DNA of 64,000 nucleotides from Streptomyces sp. DT2A-34 (GCF_030499515.1 NZ_JASTWJ010000001.1:3452001-3516000), one strand, 5' to 3'. Shown: positions 1 to 8,127, counted from the first letter of the stretch. Made by a program: numbers and translations. The notes: a model not told the origin generated them from the sequence alone.

Positions 1-881
1 CGCGCCGCTCCCGTCCGCATGGCGAGGGCGACGCGGCGGGTGGGTGCCGGGTTGGCGAAGTAGCCGGTGAGGAGTTGGCTGCTGCGGGTCGTCTCCAGCT
101 TGAGGGCGGTGCGCGGCAGCAGCGTGCAGCCCAGGCCGCCCGCGACGAGTTGCACGAGCGTGGACAGCCCGGCGGCCGTGGTGGTGACCGGCGCGTCCTC
201 GCGGCCCGCCTCCCGGCAGATGTCGAGGGCCTGGTCGCGCAGGCAGTGCCCTTCGTCAAGGAGCAGCAGGTTCAGCTCCTTGAGGGCCTCGCGCGGGATG
301 CCCTCGCGGCCGCCGAGCCAGTGGTCGAGCGGGGTGACGAGCACGAAGTCCTCGTCGAAGAGCGGGAGTTCGGCGACGCCGGGCACACCGAGCGGCACGG
401 CGAGGAGCAGCAGGTCCAGGCGGCCGGTCGTGAGCCCCTCGACGAGGCTGGCCGTCTGCTCCTCGTGCACCTGGAGGTCGAGGTGCGGATACCGGTCGTG
501 GACGAGGCGCAGGACGGTCGGCAGCAGGTACGGCGCGACGGTGGGGATGACTCCGAGGCGGAGGGCCCCGGTGAACGGCGCCCGGACCGCCTCGGCCTCC
601 TCCATCAGCGCCCCGACCTCCACCAGCACCGCCTTCGCCCGTACGGCCAGCCGCTCGCCGGCCGGCGAGAGCAGCACCTTGCGGGTCGTGCGCTCCAGCA
701 GCGTGACCCCGAGCGTCTCCTCCAGCGCGGACACGGCGCCCGAGAGCGCGGGCTGACTCATCCCGATCGCGGCGGCGGCGTCCCGGAAGTGGAGATGCTC
801 GGCGACGGCGGCGAAGGCCCGCAGCTGGGCGAGGCTGGGCTGCCGCTTCTTGCCCAGGGGCATGCTCTTACCCACGGTCAT
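1..881 (-). CDS. oxyR: Peroxide-sensing LysR-type regulator OxyR (3' end outside window)
   Basis: Transcription factor that senses hydrogen peroxide through a Cys pair and controls catalase and alkyl hydroperoxidase genes. I read it directly from the minus strand: ATG at 881, an N-terminal LysR winged HTH (SLAQLRAFAAVAEHLHFRDA, then GMSQPALSGAVSALEE), then the effector domain with GHCLRDQ...DIC, the two redox cysteines of the family. About 293 residues are visible and the frame is still open at base 1, so the C-terminus is missing. A second in-frame ATG lies at 863. The start at 881 is preferred because GAGGCGGG lies just upstream. It is divergent from the ahpC 5' fragment, the classical Streptomyces oxyR-ahpCD layout, now split by the inserted element. 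Confidence 0.95.
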   Translation of the reverse strand, partial: MTVGKSMPLGKKRQPSLAQLRAFAAVAEHLHFRDAAAAIGMSQPALSGAVSALEETLGVTLLERTTRKVLLSPAGERLAVRAKAVLVEVGALMEEAEAVRAPFTGALRLGVIPTVAPYLLPTVLRLVHDRYPHLDLQVHEEQTASLVEGLTTGRLDLLLLAVPLGVPGVAELPLFDEDFVLVTPLDHWLGGREGIPREALKELNLLLLDEGHCLRDQALDICREAGREDAPVTTTAAGLSTLVQLVAGGLGCTLLPRTALKLETTRSSQLLTGYFANPAPTRRVALAMRTGAA

Positions 882-898
882 CCCGCCTCACGATCATA

Positions 899-948
899 GA
901 TAGGCACCTCCTATCAACCTGACCGAGTGTAGCTATTTCCCGTATCAA
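899..948 (+). promoter_or_regulatory. Native oxyR-ahpC intergenic region: OxyR-like inverted repeat and ahpC promoter
   Basis: An inverted repeat GATAGG-CACCT-CCTATC at 899-915 fits an OxyR/LysR box (ATAG and CTAT half-sites). Immediately downstream is a promoter-like pair, CTGACC (919-924) and TATCAA (943-948), with an 18-bp spacer, pointing toward the ahpC start at 1034. Box and promoter now drive only a 42-codon fragment because the element interrupts ahpC. The assignment rests on motif and position. Confidence 0.6.
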
Positions 949-1033
949 TGCGGCCTGTGCCAGGATCGGTAAGGTCCAACCCAAGGGAGACACCTGTACC
1001 GAACAGGTGTCTCTTTCGCTGCAAGGAGAGCGC

Positions 1034-1162
1034 GTGCTCACTGTCGGTGACAAGTTCCCCGAGTTCGAACTGACCGCCTGCGTCTCGCTGGAGAAGGGCA
1101 AGGAGTTCGAGACGATCAACCACAAGACCTACGAGGGCAAGTGGAAGATCGTCTTCGCCTGA
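1034..1162 (+). pseudogene. ahpC: Stranded 5' fragment of ahpC (42 codons, ended by the element junction)
   Basis: GTG start at 1034 behind AAGGAG. The frame reads LTVGDKFPEFELTACVSLEK and continues to KWKIVFA, the N-terminus of alkyl hydroperoxide reductase C, then meets TGA at 1160-1162 exactly where the family continues [12 protein letters not shown]. The TGA arises because the base after CCTG is A from the element rather than the G of host TGG. No catalytic Cys is included, so the product can have no peroxidase activity. The rest of ahpC, with a different 5' end, lies at 19276-19845. Confidence 0.93.
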
Positions 1163-1169
1163 CCGAAGG
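1151..1169 (+). other. attL: left junction of the integrated element
   Basis: GTCTTCGCCTGACCGAAGG here corresponds to GTCTTCGCCTGGCCGAAGG at 19408-19426 (18 of 19 identical). The single mismatch (A at 1162, G at 19419) would put a stop into native ahpC if host-derived, so the crossover must lie left of 1162, within 1151-1161. The integrase gene starts 126 bp further in. Joining the host halves regenerates a canonical AhpC reading ...[15 protein letters not shown]. Confidence 0.85.
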
Positions 1170-1295
1170 CAAGCAAAAAACACTTTGAGGTGATGGAACC
1201 TCTGTGTGATCTTGTCTTCAGGGAGGCTGCTTGCAGGCCGCTGACCAGCATGGACAACTGCGTCAGCACGCAGCAGGCAGACAAGGGATCACCAC

Positions 1296-2903
1296 GTGGA
1301 AGTGCTGCAACACACCGTCTCCGATACGTGCATACCACTTGGCATGTACCGCCGCGTCTCGATCGACAAGGCCCTCAAGGGCCTGGAATCTGACTGGCGG
1401 GAGGTTCAGGAGCAGGTCAAGGAGCAGGAGGAAGCGATCCGCTTCCTTGCTGAGCATGACCCCGAGTTGACGCGCCGGGGCGCCGTCATTGTGCGCGACT
1501 ACTGCGACAACGACACGCCGGCATCGGATCCGTTCATCGTTCGTGACGACTTTGAGGCCCTGCTGCGCGACCTTGAAGCCGGGGTGATCCGTGGCGTCCT
1601 CTTCCTTCACTCCAACCGGTTGGCTCGTCTCGTCTACGACGCGGCGCGGGTCTGCCGCATCTTCGAGATGAACCCCGACTACATCGGGCGATCCGTCGAG
1701 GGAAGCGTTGACCTCTCCACCGTCGAGGGCCGAGGCATGTTCGTCATGCAGGCCACCGTAGGCAACATGGAGATTGGCAACATCAAGCGCCGCACGAAGC
1801 GAACCAACCGACGGGTTGCCAACAAGGGCGCCATGCATGGGGCGCCTCGTCCCTTTGGATGGGGCGAGGACAGGAAGACGCTCCACGAGACAGAGCACCC
1901 GTTTCTACTGGCAGCGATCAGGGCCGTCCCTGGCGGCCTCAAAGTCGGGACCTTCCGAAGGCGACTCGTTCAGTTCGGGCACGTACCCAGGAAGACAAAG
2001 CGATCTCGCGAGGGCAAGCGGGAGATCGGCCACGCGGCTGCGGAAGCGATCCTCACGAACCCTCGCAACGCCGGCTTTCGCATGTACGCCCCCCAGGACG
2101 AACGGCGCAACGCGGGGCGCCTGTGGCTTCCCGACTGCATCGTCCGCGACGCTGAGGGCAACCCGGTCCTGGGTGACTGGGAGCCGGCCTGTACTCCTGA
2201 TGAATATTGGGCCTGCGTCAACGAGATCAAGCGGCGCAAGGACAATCGACGCGACGGCAACAAGGGAGAGCCCCACGACACAGCCGTCAAGTACTTCCTG
2301 TCAGGCATCGCACGGTGTGGCAAGTGCCTCAGCCCGATGTGGTCCAACCCCTACGAGCCCGGTACCTCGTCATACGAAAAGTGGGGCTTCCGGTACGCGT
2401 GCCTCGTCAGCCAGGGCGGATGCGGGGGTGTCACCCGCTGCGGGCCACCTTGCGATGACCTTGTTGAAAGTGCGTTCCTGCTGGGGACTCGCCAAGGGCT
2501 CGGAGATGCCATTGAACAGGCTGCCGAGGAGATCGACGAGAAAGTGCACGATGATCGACTTTCGGAGATCGCGGCGGAAATGTCCGACGTGAAGAGGCGG
2601 CGCAGCGAGAAGCGGATTTCAATGGGTGAGTCTTTGGATGCGATTGAGGAGCTTGAGCGCGAACGAGACGAACTCTTGGGGAAGCGCGGAAAGCTGGCGC
2701 TTCAGAAGAAGCGCAAAAGGCTACTTTCCGCGGATGCCCTATCGGACTGGACAGATCTGGCAATGGAGGAGAAGCGCGCCCGGCTTACTCAGAGCATCCG
2801 ATCCGTGATCATCCATCCCATAGGCCGGGGCAAACGGTTCGATCCAGAGTTCATCGAGATCGTATGGCACGAGGAACCGGAGGAAGAGAAGGCCGACGCC
2901 TAA
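1296..2903 (+). CDS. int: Large serine recombinase (site-specific integrase)
   Basis: A 535-residue recombinase that would integrate the element at ahpC. Visible parts in order: resolvase catalytic domain with nucleophile Ser22 in YRRVSID and the downstream VLFLHSNRLAR segment; recombinase domain (about 170-330); zinc ribbon CGKC...CLVSQGGC...C (about 345-395); a charged helical coiled-coil-like stretch (about 430-490); and an acidic C-terminal tail. The length and the zinc ribbon plus coiled-coil arrangement match phage-type large serine integrases. GTG start at 1296 follows AAGGGA. It lies 126 bp from attL, points inward and is followed by a strong terminator. Serine integrases usually need a separate directionality factor; none was identified. 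Confidence 0.93.
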   Translation: MEVLQHTVSDTCIPLGMYRRVSIDKALKGLESDWREVQEQVKEQEEAIRFLAEHDPELTRRGAVIVRDYCDNDTPASDPFIVRDDFEALLRDLEAGVIRGVLFLHSNRLARLVYDAARVCRIFEMNPDYIGRSVEGSVDLSTVEGRGMFVMQATVGNMEIGNIKRRTKRTNRRVANKGAMHGAPRPFGWGEDRKTLHETEHPFLLAAIRAVPGGLKVGTFRRRLVQFGHVPRKTKRSREGKREIGHAAAEAILTNPRNAGFRMYAPQDERRNAGRLWLPDCIVRDAEGNPVLGDWEPACTPDEYWACVNEIKRRKDNRRDGNKGEPHDTAVKYFLSGIARCGKCLSPMWSNPYEPGTSSYEKWGFRYACLVSQGGCGGVTRCGPPCDDLVESAFLLGTRQGLGDAIEQAAEEIDEKVHDDRLSEIAAEMSDVKRRRSEKRISMGESLDAIEELERERDELLGKRGKLALQKKRKRLLSADALSDWTDLAMEEKRARLTQSIRSVIIHPIGRGKRFDPEFIEIVWHEEPEEEKADA

Positions 2904-2906
2904 AAC

Positions 2907-2942
2907 GATGAGAGCCCTCCCAGAAAAGGGAGGGCTCTCATC
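2907..2942 (+). terminator. Rho-independent terminator after the integrase gene
   Basis: A perfect 15-bp stem (GATGAGAGCCCTCCC / GGGAGGGCTCTCATC) with an AGAAAA loop and a T-rich ATTTGTTG tail, 4 bp after the integrase stop codon. It lies between convergent transcripts and could end the minus-strand transfer operon too. Confidence 0.88.
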
Positions 2943-3051
2943 ATTTGTTGACCTTCTTCAGACCCCACATCTTCATCACACGCGCGCGCCAAGCCTCACC
3001 CCGCTTCGGCATCTTAGCGAGTTCGCGGGCCAACCATTCTTCCTTCGTCAA
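2941..3051 (-). CDS. Small basic protein at the end of the rep operon (36 aa)
   Basis: TTG start at 3051 with an excellent ribosome site (GGAGG, spacing 5) and stop TGA at 2941-2943, inside the terminator stem. It encodes MTKEEWLARELAKMPKRGEA followed by WRARVMKMWGLKKVNK, Lys/Arg-rich and probably helical. Its start overlaps the stop of the frame at 3048-3134 (TTGA), suggesting translational coupling. Function unknown. Small basic proteins beside the recombinase include directionality factors in other elements, so that role is possible but unproven. Confidence 0.6.
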   Translation of the reverse strand: MTKEEWLARELAKMPKRGEAWRARVMKMWGLKKVNK

Positions 3052-3134
3052 TGCCTCCTCCCCCAATCGAAATTACTGGCATCCCAACTCTCTTCCGTGC
3101 GTCGGAGCCTCTGGAAAATCTCAGCATTTCTCAT
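3048..3134 (-). CDS. Very small reading frame(s) between rep and the 36-aa gene
   Basis: An ATG at 3134 opens 28 codons (MRNAEIFQRLRRTEESWDAS, ending FDWGRRH) whose stop overlaps the next start. Upstream, an ATG at 3168 right behind the rep stop (GAGGA-ATG) opens 15 codons (MRRMLTFLLWGNEKC). Removing one A from GAGAAATGC would fuse them into one protein of about 40 residues (...LLWGNE-NAEIF...). They may therefore be two coupled micro-proteins or one frameshifted gene. Function unknown. Confidence 0.4.
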   Translation of the reverse strand: MRNAEIFQRLRRTEESWDASNFDWGRRH

Positions 3135-3171
3135 TTCCCCACAACAGGAATGTGAGCATCCTGCGCATTCC

Positions 3172-4659
3172 TCACGCGGCATATTTCCACCCCTCGGCGA
3201 TCATGTCTCTTCTGATTTCGCGGAGGCTGGCTATGTCTTCGGCTATGCCGCATGCGAAGTCCGCTTCCGCCGGGGAGTGCCCGGAGCCGACGTAACGCCA
3301 TGCGGAGTCGGTGACGGTCTCTCGGTCTTCCAGGGCAAGCCGGCCACCGCCTTGATAGTCAGCCCGCACGGCGCGCAGCGCCCCGTAAGTAGTGGAGTAT
3401 TGGCGGGATTTGGTGAGGACGTGGCCCCGGTAGCCGAGAGTGTGAGCCCAGGCCCGGAGGTTCAGTGCGTCCAGCTCGGGCAGGCCGCCCAGGCGCCAGC
3501 AGGCCGCCATAAGCGCCCGTAGGTGGGCATTCACGGGGGCGAGGCGGATGCTGTCGAAGTCTTGTATGCGGTAGTCGATGCCACCCGCGTCGCCAACGCT
3601 CTTTGAGACGTATTTGGCGACGTAGGCCGCAACGGAGTTGTCAGTCACGGCCGAGGATTCGGTGAATGCATCGCTGCGGATCGGGTGGACATCGATCTGT
3701 TTTCCCCACTTGATGACCCGCTCACCTGTGGCCGGGGAATAGGGCGTGTGCACCTCTATGTGTTCAGCGGCCGACCGTACGGCGCCTTCAAGGAGTTCGG
3801 TCGTGCCCCACAATGGAGGGGGCGAGGAAGGACCGTCGGGCCCGTCGAGTCGGATCACCGCGTGGAAGTGCACGGCCCCGCGCTTTTGGTATTCGGCGAC
3901 TTTGGCGAAGGACACCGTGAGGTGTTCGCGCAGGCGGGTTTGTGTGATTCCTGCGGCAGTCGCCAGATGCCGCCGAAGCGTGCGGCAGTAGCGGTTCCAC
4001 AGGGCGCCGGCGGACGCGTGCCACAGGGCGTGTCCGGCGTAGTCGTAGCAGTCCGGGCAGAGTGGCTGACCCACCAGGGAGTCGGTGTCGGCGTGCTTGT
4101 GGCCGCAGTCGAGAGGCCGCCCGTGTTCGCAGACTCCGCCGTCTCGTCGGGGGCGGCATAGGGCCCCGTCAGGGCCGCTCGCGCGGTGTACGGCGCCGAA
4201 TGAGGGGGCGGTGAGGGTGACGAAGAGGCGGGGGTGGCGCTGCACGTTGTCGGTGACGCCTTTGCCGCCCAGGAGGCCGGAGCGGACCAGGTGGAAGGTG
4301 TCGCCCGCGTGCAGGTAGGAGCACGGTTCGCAGCGTGTTTCTCGGCGGTTGCGGCAGCGCACCGGCATCCGGCCGCCGGGTTCGTCGCTGGTGTCGTAGT
4401 GCCGCAGTACCTCGCCGGTGACCGCGTCGCGGGTGGTGGTGTGTCCGGCGAAGTAGATCGGGTGGGCGCAGCCGCCGATGGATTTGATCTGTTCGAGCCA
4501 GCGCGAGAATCCGGGTTCGTGGACGACCCGGATCAGGTCGCGTTCGGTGGCAGAAAGAAGGCGCAGACGCTCAGCCTCATTGAGGACTGAGCGCCGCGCC
4601 TCATCCGATATCGGGTACACGGGTGGCCCCCTTTCACGAGGTGTAGGCGCGGTGGTCAT
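3172..4659 (-). CDS. repSA: RepSA-like replication initiator
   Basis: A 495-residue initiator for rolling-circle replication of the excised element. It has Cys-rich clusters near 105-115 (CRNRRETRCEPC) and 175-225 (CEHG...CGHKH...CPDC), typical of Streptomyces RepSA/Rep proteins. The HUH-type metal site is GAVHFHAVIRLDGP. Near residue 360 VAAYVAKYVSKS supplies the candidate nicking tyrosine. ATG at 4659 follows CAGGAG. It lies downstream of the tra/spd/SH3 genes in one minus-strand operon. Length matches the pSAM2 RepSA family. Confidence 0.9.
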   Translation of the reverse strand: MTTAPTPRERGPPVYPISDEARRSVLNEAERLRLLSATERDLIRVVHEPGFSRWLEQIKSIGGCAHPIYFAGHTTTRDAVTGEVLRHYDTSDEPGGRMPVRCRNRRETRCEPCSYLHAGDTFHLVRSGLLGGKGVTDNVQRHPRLFVTLTAPSFGAVHRASGPDGALCRPRRDGGVCEHGRPLDCGHKHADTDSLVGQPLCPDCYDYAGHALWHASAGALWNRYCRTLRRHLATAAGITQTRLREHLTVSFAKVAEYQKRGAVHFHAVIRLDGPDGPSSPPPLWGTTELLEGAVRSAAEHIEVHTPYSPATGERVIKWGKQIDVHPIRSDAFTESSAVTDNSVAAYVAKYVSKSVGDAGGIDYRIQDFDSIRLAPVNAHLRALMAACWRLGGLPELDALNLRAWAHTLGYRGHVLTKSRQYSTTYGALRAVRADYQGGGRLALEDRETVTDSAWRYVGSGHSPAEADFACGIAEDIASLREIRRDMIAEGWKYAA

Positions 4660-4761
4660 GGGTCAACTCCTGCTATGGCTCGCATCAGCTATGAATGCGA
4701 GAAAAGAGTGTCGGTGAACTCCGAACTCGGCCGGAATCGGCCCATTGGAGCTATCGGCTTA

Positions 4762-5088
4762 CTACGGGATGAGATAGTCGGCGACTACCCAGCCGTACTT
4801 ACCCTTGTTGGCTCCGCTGCCGACTTTTCCGTAATACCAGAGGAAATCCTTCGAGCAATACGTCCTGAACTTGGTTCCCTTCTGGAGAATTCCTAGGGAT
4901 GTAGACGACCTCGTGGGCTTCTTGCGGAGGTTTACGGCTGCATCGGTCTTCATGGTCTGGGCGTAATGCGCTATGCACCCTGCGGGCAGCGAGACGGCCG
5001 AAGCGGTCGCCGTGAGACCGCCTGCCGTGACGGCCAGGCCGAGCGCGCTTGCAGCGAGAGCACGAACGAGAGTGTGACGGATCTGCAT
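4762..5088 (-). CDS. Small secreted SH3-like domain protein A
   Basis: 108 residues: Sec signal peptide (MQIRHTLVRALAASALGLAV ... ATASA), then one bacterial SH3-like fold with AAVNLRKKPTRSSTSLGIL, GTKFRTYC and YGWVVADYL at the end. Two cysteines may form a disulfide. GGAG lies 8 bp before the ATG. It sits between the Spd/Tra genes and rep, beside a paralogue with near-identical upstream sequence and signal peptide, so the two arose by tandem duplication. SH3b domains often bind cell-wall peptides. A role at the mating envelope is inference. Confidence 0.8.
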   Translation of the reverse strand: MQIRHTLVRALAASALGLAVTAGGLTATASAVSLPAGCIAHYAQTMKTDAAVNLRKKPTRSSTSLGILQKGTKFRTYCSKDFLWYYGKVGSGANKGKYGWVVADYLIP

Positions 5089-5197
5089 TGCGTTTTCTCC
5101 TCTGAGAGAGTTTCGAGGGAGCCTTTTGCCGCCTCACGGTTTCCTTTTCCGGTGTCAGCCGAAAAGGAGGCGAATGGGACCATACGGACGGTCTCTT

Positions 5198-5539
5198 TTA
5201 GTTCCAGCCAACGTAATCAGACTTGACCCAGCCCTTTTTTCCGTTGTTCGGCCCGCTTGTGACCTTGCCGTAGCTCCATTCGTGATCCTTGTCGCAGTAC
5301 TCGGTAAATCGAGTGCCCTTGTACAGGATTCCGAGGGAGGCGTACTTAGCTCCGGGGCCGCTCCGCAGGTTTACAGCACTGGTAGCTTCCATCTTCTGCG
5401 GCCAAGCCCATTCCCAGGTGCACGACTTGGGCAGCGATGCCGCCGAAGCGGTCGGGGCGGTGAGCACATTGCCGCCCACGATCACAGCCGTGGTCGCAGC
5501 AGCAGCGGAAACACGGACGAGGTTCTGACGGATCTGCAT
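5198..5539 (-). CDS. Small secreted SH3-like domain protein B
   Basis: 113 residues, paralogue of the neighbour at 4762-5088. Signal peptide MQIRQNLVRVSAAAATTAVI ... TASAASLP, then SAVNLRSGPGAKYASLGILY, GTRFTEYCDKDHEWSYGKV and KGWVKSDYVGW, the RSGPG/ASLGIL pattern of bacterial SH3 domains. Ribosome site GAGGAG as in protein A. The mature part differs much more from A than the first eight residues and leader do. Confidence 0.8.
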   Translation of the reverse strand: MQIRQNLVRVSAAAATTAVIVGGNVLTAPTASAASLPKSCTWEWAWPQKMEATSAVNLRSGPGAKYASLGILYKGTRFTEYCDKDHEWSYGKVTSGPNNGKKGWVKSDYVGWN

Positions 5540-5605
5540 TTCATTTTCTCCTCTGGGAGGGTTTCAAGGCGGCTTCTTGCCGCCTCTTGGTTCCTTTTTC
5601 CGGGG

Positions 5606-5797
5606 TCAGCCGAAAAAGAGGCTTCCGATGGCCTGGACGATCGCCCACACCGGATAGGAGAAAGGCGTACCGGCGAGGAGGAATCCGAACAGTGCGATCA
5701 GCGTTGCCTGATAGGCCCTGATTTCCCGTGACCGCGACGTCAGGACGACGTACAGGAACAGGAATGAGTCGATGACCCAGATATGTGTCTGTGTCAT
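5606..5797 (-). CDS. Small two-helix membrane protein, Spd-like spread protein
   Basis: 63 residues from ATG 5797 (MTQTHIWVIDSFLFLYVVLT), with two hydrophobic segments (about 6-22 and 30-58) and a short basic loop between. Its ATG overlaps the tra stop codon (ATGA), so translation is probably coupled. Small hydrophobic proteins directly after the FtsK-like transfer gene are the Spd (intramycelial spread) proteins of Streptomyces conjugative elements. Assignment rests on size, topology and position. Confidence 0.65.
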   Translation of the reverse strand: MTQTHIWVIDSFLFLYVVLTSRSREIRAYQATLIALFGFLLAGTPFSYPVWAIVQAIGSLFFG

Positions 5798-7131
5798 GCC
5801 GTAATTCCTCCTTTCTCGAAGGTGACGGGGTCGGGTTGGGTCAGGAACGGATCCTGTGGCGGATCGATCTGTCCGATCTCGGCCGCGTCGGCGGTGCTGA
5901 CCAGGCGGGAGCGGGCGCGCATCCACCGGCCGCCCATGGCGACGACCGCGACGCCTTGTTCGTCCTCGGTGATGTTCTGCGCGGTGATCACGGCGTCCGG
6001 GTTGATGTCGCCCAAGGTCATCTCGGCCGACCCGGCGTCATGCGCGCGGTGGGCGACGCGTCCGCCGAGCTGGGCGCGCAGCGCGGTCACGCGGGGGCCG
6101 AGGTCGGAGCCGACCCGCTGTCCGGCGATGACCAAGTGGACGCCGAGCGCCGCGCCGAGTTGGGCGATGCGCAGCAGCAGGGTTCCGCACTGCTCTGCCT
6201 CGTCCCGCGATTCGCGGGAGCCGTCGGTCAGGTACAGCTCTGCCAGTTCATCGACGATCACGACCAGGGGCACCGGCCGCTGTTCCTCGGGCAGTTCCCA
6301 GACCGACCGTTTTTCCCAGGAGCGGCACCACCTCATCCGTGCCTGGATCTCGTCGACCACACCGGACAGCACGCCGAGCGCCTGTGTCCGGTCGACGGCC
6401 AGCGCGGAGAGCCGCCCGCCGAACAGGCCGAGCTCCAAGCCGCCTTTGCAGTCGATGCCGACCAGGGCGACCCGCTGAGGCGCCAGCGCGAGGACCAGCG
6501 CCGCCAGCAAAGACGACTTGCCCGACTGCGTGGCCCCGGTGACCAGCCAGTGAGGGACACGCCGCAGGTCGATCAGCCATGGGGCGCCGTCCTCGAAAAC
6601 GCCCACGTCAGCGGCCAGCAGTGCGTGAGCCGGCACACGGGTGGAAGGGGCGTCCTCGGCCAGCGGATCCCTGGCCGTGACGTCGATGACCACCTGTCCC
6701 CGGCGCGGGGAGGTGACCCGCACACTGTGCACGCGCCAGGTGTGTTCCATGGCGCGGGCCGCCGCGTAGAACGGCGCCGGAGTCTGCCCTGGATGCAGCA
6801 GCACCCGCAGCGTCAGCCCGGTTGCCGTGGGCACCGGCCAGGACAGTCGAGGGGGCTTCGGCTTGAGTGCCTGTCCCTGCACCACGAGGTCACGGCCGAT
6901 CACCCGACGGTCCGGCGCCATGCTCACCGACAGGCCGTTGAGGTAGGCCAGCCTCCGCCAGGTCGCCACGATCCGCAGCGCGGTTCCCGGGTAGCCGAGC
7001 AGCCACCAGCGCCACGGCCACCGCCGCACCGGGACACCCCGCGCCTCCAGACGCGGTTCCCACCACCTCTGGGTGAGCACGCCCACGATGAGGAGCGCGG
7101 TCAGGATCCACACCACCAGGGAGGCGGGCAT
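5794..7131 (-). CDS. tra: FtsK/SpoIIIE-type conjugative DNA translocase (TraSA/TraB type)
   Basis: 445 residues. N-terminal transmembrane helix (MPASLVVWILTALLIVGVLT), second hydrophobic patch near 38-50, then a motor domain with Walker A GATQSGKSS (199-207) and Walker B PLVVIVDEL (288-296), then AGQRVGSDLGPRVTALRAQL. This is the single ATPase that moves double-stranded DNA between mycelia in actinomycete conjugation. The ATG at 7131 overlaps the upstream stop (TGATG). A longer upstream reading is possible in frame, but it covers the preceding gene and has no start signal. Confidence 0.9.
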   Translation of the reverse strand: MPASLVVWILTALLIVGVLTQRWWEPRLEARGVPVRRWPWRWWLLGYPGTALRIVATWRRLAYLNGLSVSMAPDRRVIGRDLVVQGQALKPKPPRLSWPVPTATGLTLRVLLHPGQTPAPFYAAARAMEHTWRVHSVRVTSPRRGQVVIDVTARDPLAEDAPSTRVPAHALLAADVGVFEDGAPWLIDLRRVPHWLVTGATQSGKSSLLAALVLALAPQRVALVGIDCKGGLELGLFGGRLSALAVDRTQALGVLSGVVDEIQARMRWCRSWEKRSVWELPEEQRPVPLVVIVDELAELYLTDGSRESRDEAEQCGTLLLRIAQLGAALGVHLVIAGQRVGSDLGPRVTALRAQLGGRVAHRAHDAGSAEMTLGDINPDAVITAQNITEDEQGVAVVAMGGRWMRARSRLVSTADAAEIGQIDPPQDPFLTQPDPVTFEKGGITA

Positions 7132-7595
7132 CACTCGTCCCCCTCCTTGGTGTCCGGCGCCTTGGTGCGGGCCAGCACCAGCCGGGCGCGCATCATCGCC
7201 GTCTCCGCGTGACGGGCCGTCAGGGAGAGGAGGAACCGGATGGTCGTGATGTCGTCGGACGTGGTGAGCAGCGCCTCGGTACCGGCGAGCGTCCGCAAGT
7301 CCCGCAGGAGCGAGCCGAAGTGACCGTCTACGCAGAACACGGGATCGTCGTGGCCGTCGGGCACGTCCGCGTCGTCCAGACCGGCGGCCGCCCGCATCTC
7401 CTGGGCCATCCGTTCGGCGTCCTCGGCAAGCACCACCGCGCACGGTTCCTTGCAGGCGAACACCTCTGACTCGTCAGCAGGATTGCGGCCCACCGGGACA
7501 GACGTGACTCGCGCGTCAATGAAGCTCGCGCCGCACACCACGCAGGCCAGGCCGTCACCCTTGGGGCCGCCGACGTTCCAGAAATAACGGTCCAT
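7131..7595 (-). CDS. Hypothetical transfer-operon protein with CxxC motif
   Basis: 154 residues, no family recognised with certainty. N-terminal half has CVVCGAS and CKEPC, which could form a zinc knuckle. The C-terminal half (LLTTSDDITTIRFLLSLTAR and on) is predicted helical. It overlaps both neighbours by a few bases (TGATG junctions), so it belongs to the operon 7972-2941. Comparable genes sit directly upstream of the FtsK-like gene in other Streptomyces elements. Function unknown. Confidence 0.7.
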   Translation of the reverse strand: MDRYFWNVGGPKGDGLACVVCGASFIDARVTSVPVGRNPADESEVFACKEPCAVVLAEDAERMAQEMRAAAGLDDADVPDGHDDPVFCVDGHFGSLLRDLRTLAGTEALLTTSDDITTIRFLLSLTARHAETAMMRARLVLARTKAPDTKEGDE

Positions 7596-7972
7596 CAGGA
7601 ATCACCGCCCGAGGACTTCCCGCGCGGACCAGCAGCCGCAGCAGCGGAGCCACCACCGGAGCCCGCAACGGGCGTGATCGAGTCGGCCCGGTACGTCGTA
7701 CCCGTGCGGCCCTCCAACGCCCAGTCACGCGCCCACAGGTTCGCGACCCTGACCTCAGCACCCTCCGTGAGGCCCTGCGGCTGCCCAACCGTCGTCACGT
7801 CGATTGCATCGACCCTGCGCCCTTCCGGCTGCCGCACGGCCAGGCCCGTGATCCACAACGGGTTACCGTCACGGTCCCGACGCTGATCACCTTCCTGCGT
7901 CGTACGCGGCTCCGGCGCGATCTCACACCGGATCGTGCCCAGCCGGGACACGTCGATCGGCTTGTTTTCCAA
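7595..7972 (-). CDS. SCO3933-family regulatory/plasmid protein, first gene of the transfer operon
   Basis: 125 residues from TTG 7972 behind GAGGTG. The segment GNPLWITGLAVRQPEG...VDAIDVTTVGQPQGLTEGAEVRVANLWARDW looks like a compact beta-rich domain and matches the SCO3933-type proteins of AICEs as I remember them. The C-terminal tail is low complexity (Gly/Ala/Ser). It opens the minus-strand operon, with three KorSA-like operators just upstream, so it is probably repressed together with tra and rep. Confidence 0.65.
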   Translation of the reverse strand: MENKPIDVSRLGTIRCEIAPEPRTTQEGDQRRDRDGNPLWITGLAVRQPEGRRVDAIDVTTVGQPQGLTEGAEVRVANLWARDWALEGRTGTTYRADSITPVAGSGGGSAAAAAGPRGKSSGGDS

Positions 7973-8009
7973 CGGAGTTCACCTCATCTCACAACACACC
8001 CATCCGGCC

Positions 8010-8127
8010 ACTCATCCGGATGAGTTGAGGCGATCATCATCACCCGGCACCCGATTCAGGTCAAACACTTATCCGGATGAGTGGGTTTGGGTGTACGTCA
8101 GACGCTCAACCACTTATCCTCATGAGT
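8010..8127. promoter_or_regulatory. Three KorSA-like operators between the transfer operon and korSA
   Basis: Near-perfect 16-bp palindromes: ACTCATCCGGATGAGT at 8010-8025, ACTTATCCGGATGAGT at 8067-8082, and ACTTATCCTCATGAGT at 8112-8127, at 57- and 45-bp intervals. They lie in the divergent gap between the operon starting at 7972 and the GntR gene at 8241. The same sequence recurs twice upstream of the secreted protein at 13231. The adjacent GntR repressor is the obvious ligand (inference). Confidence 0.85.

Noticed and set aside
75..899. Long plus-strand frames opposite oxyR
   Set aside because: They are antisense shadows of oxyR; the minus strand has the full OxyR pattern and redox Cys motif.
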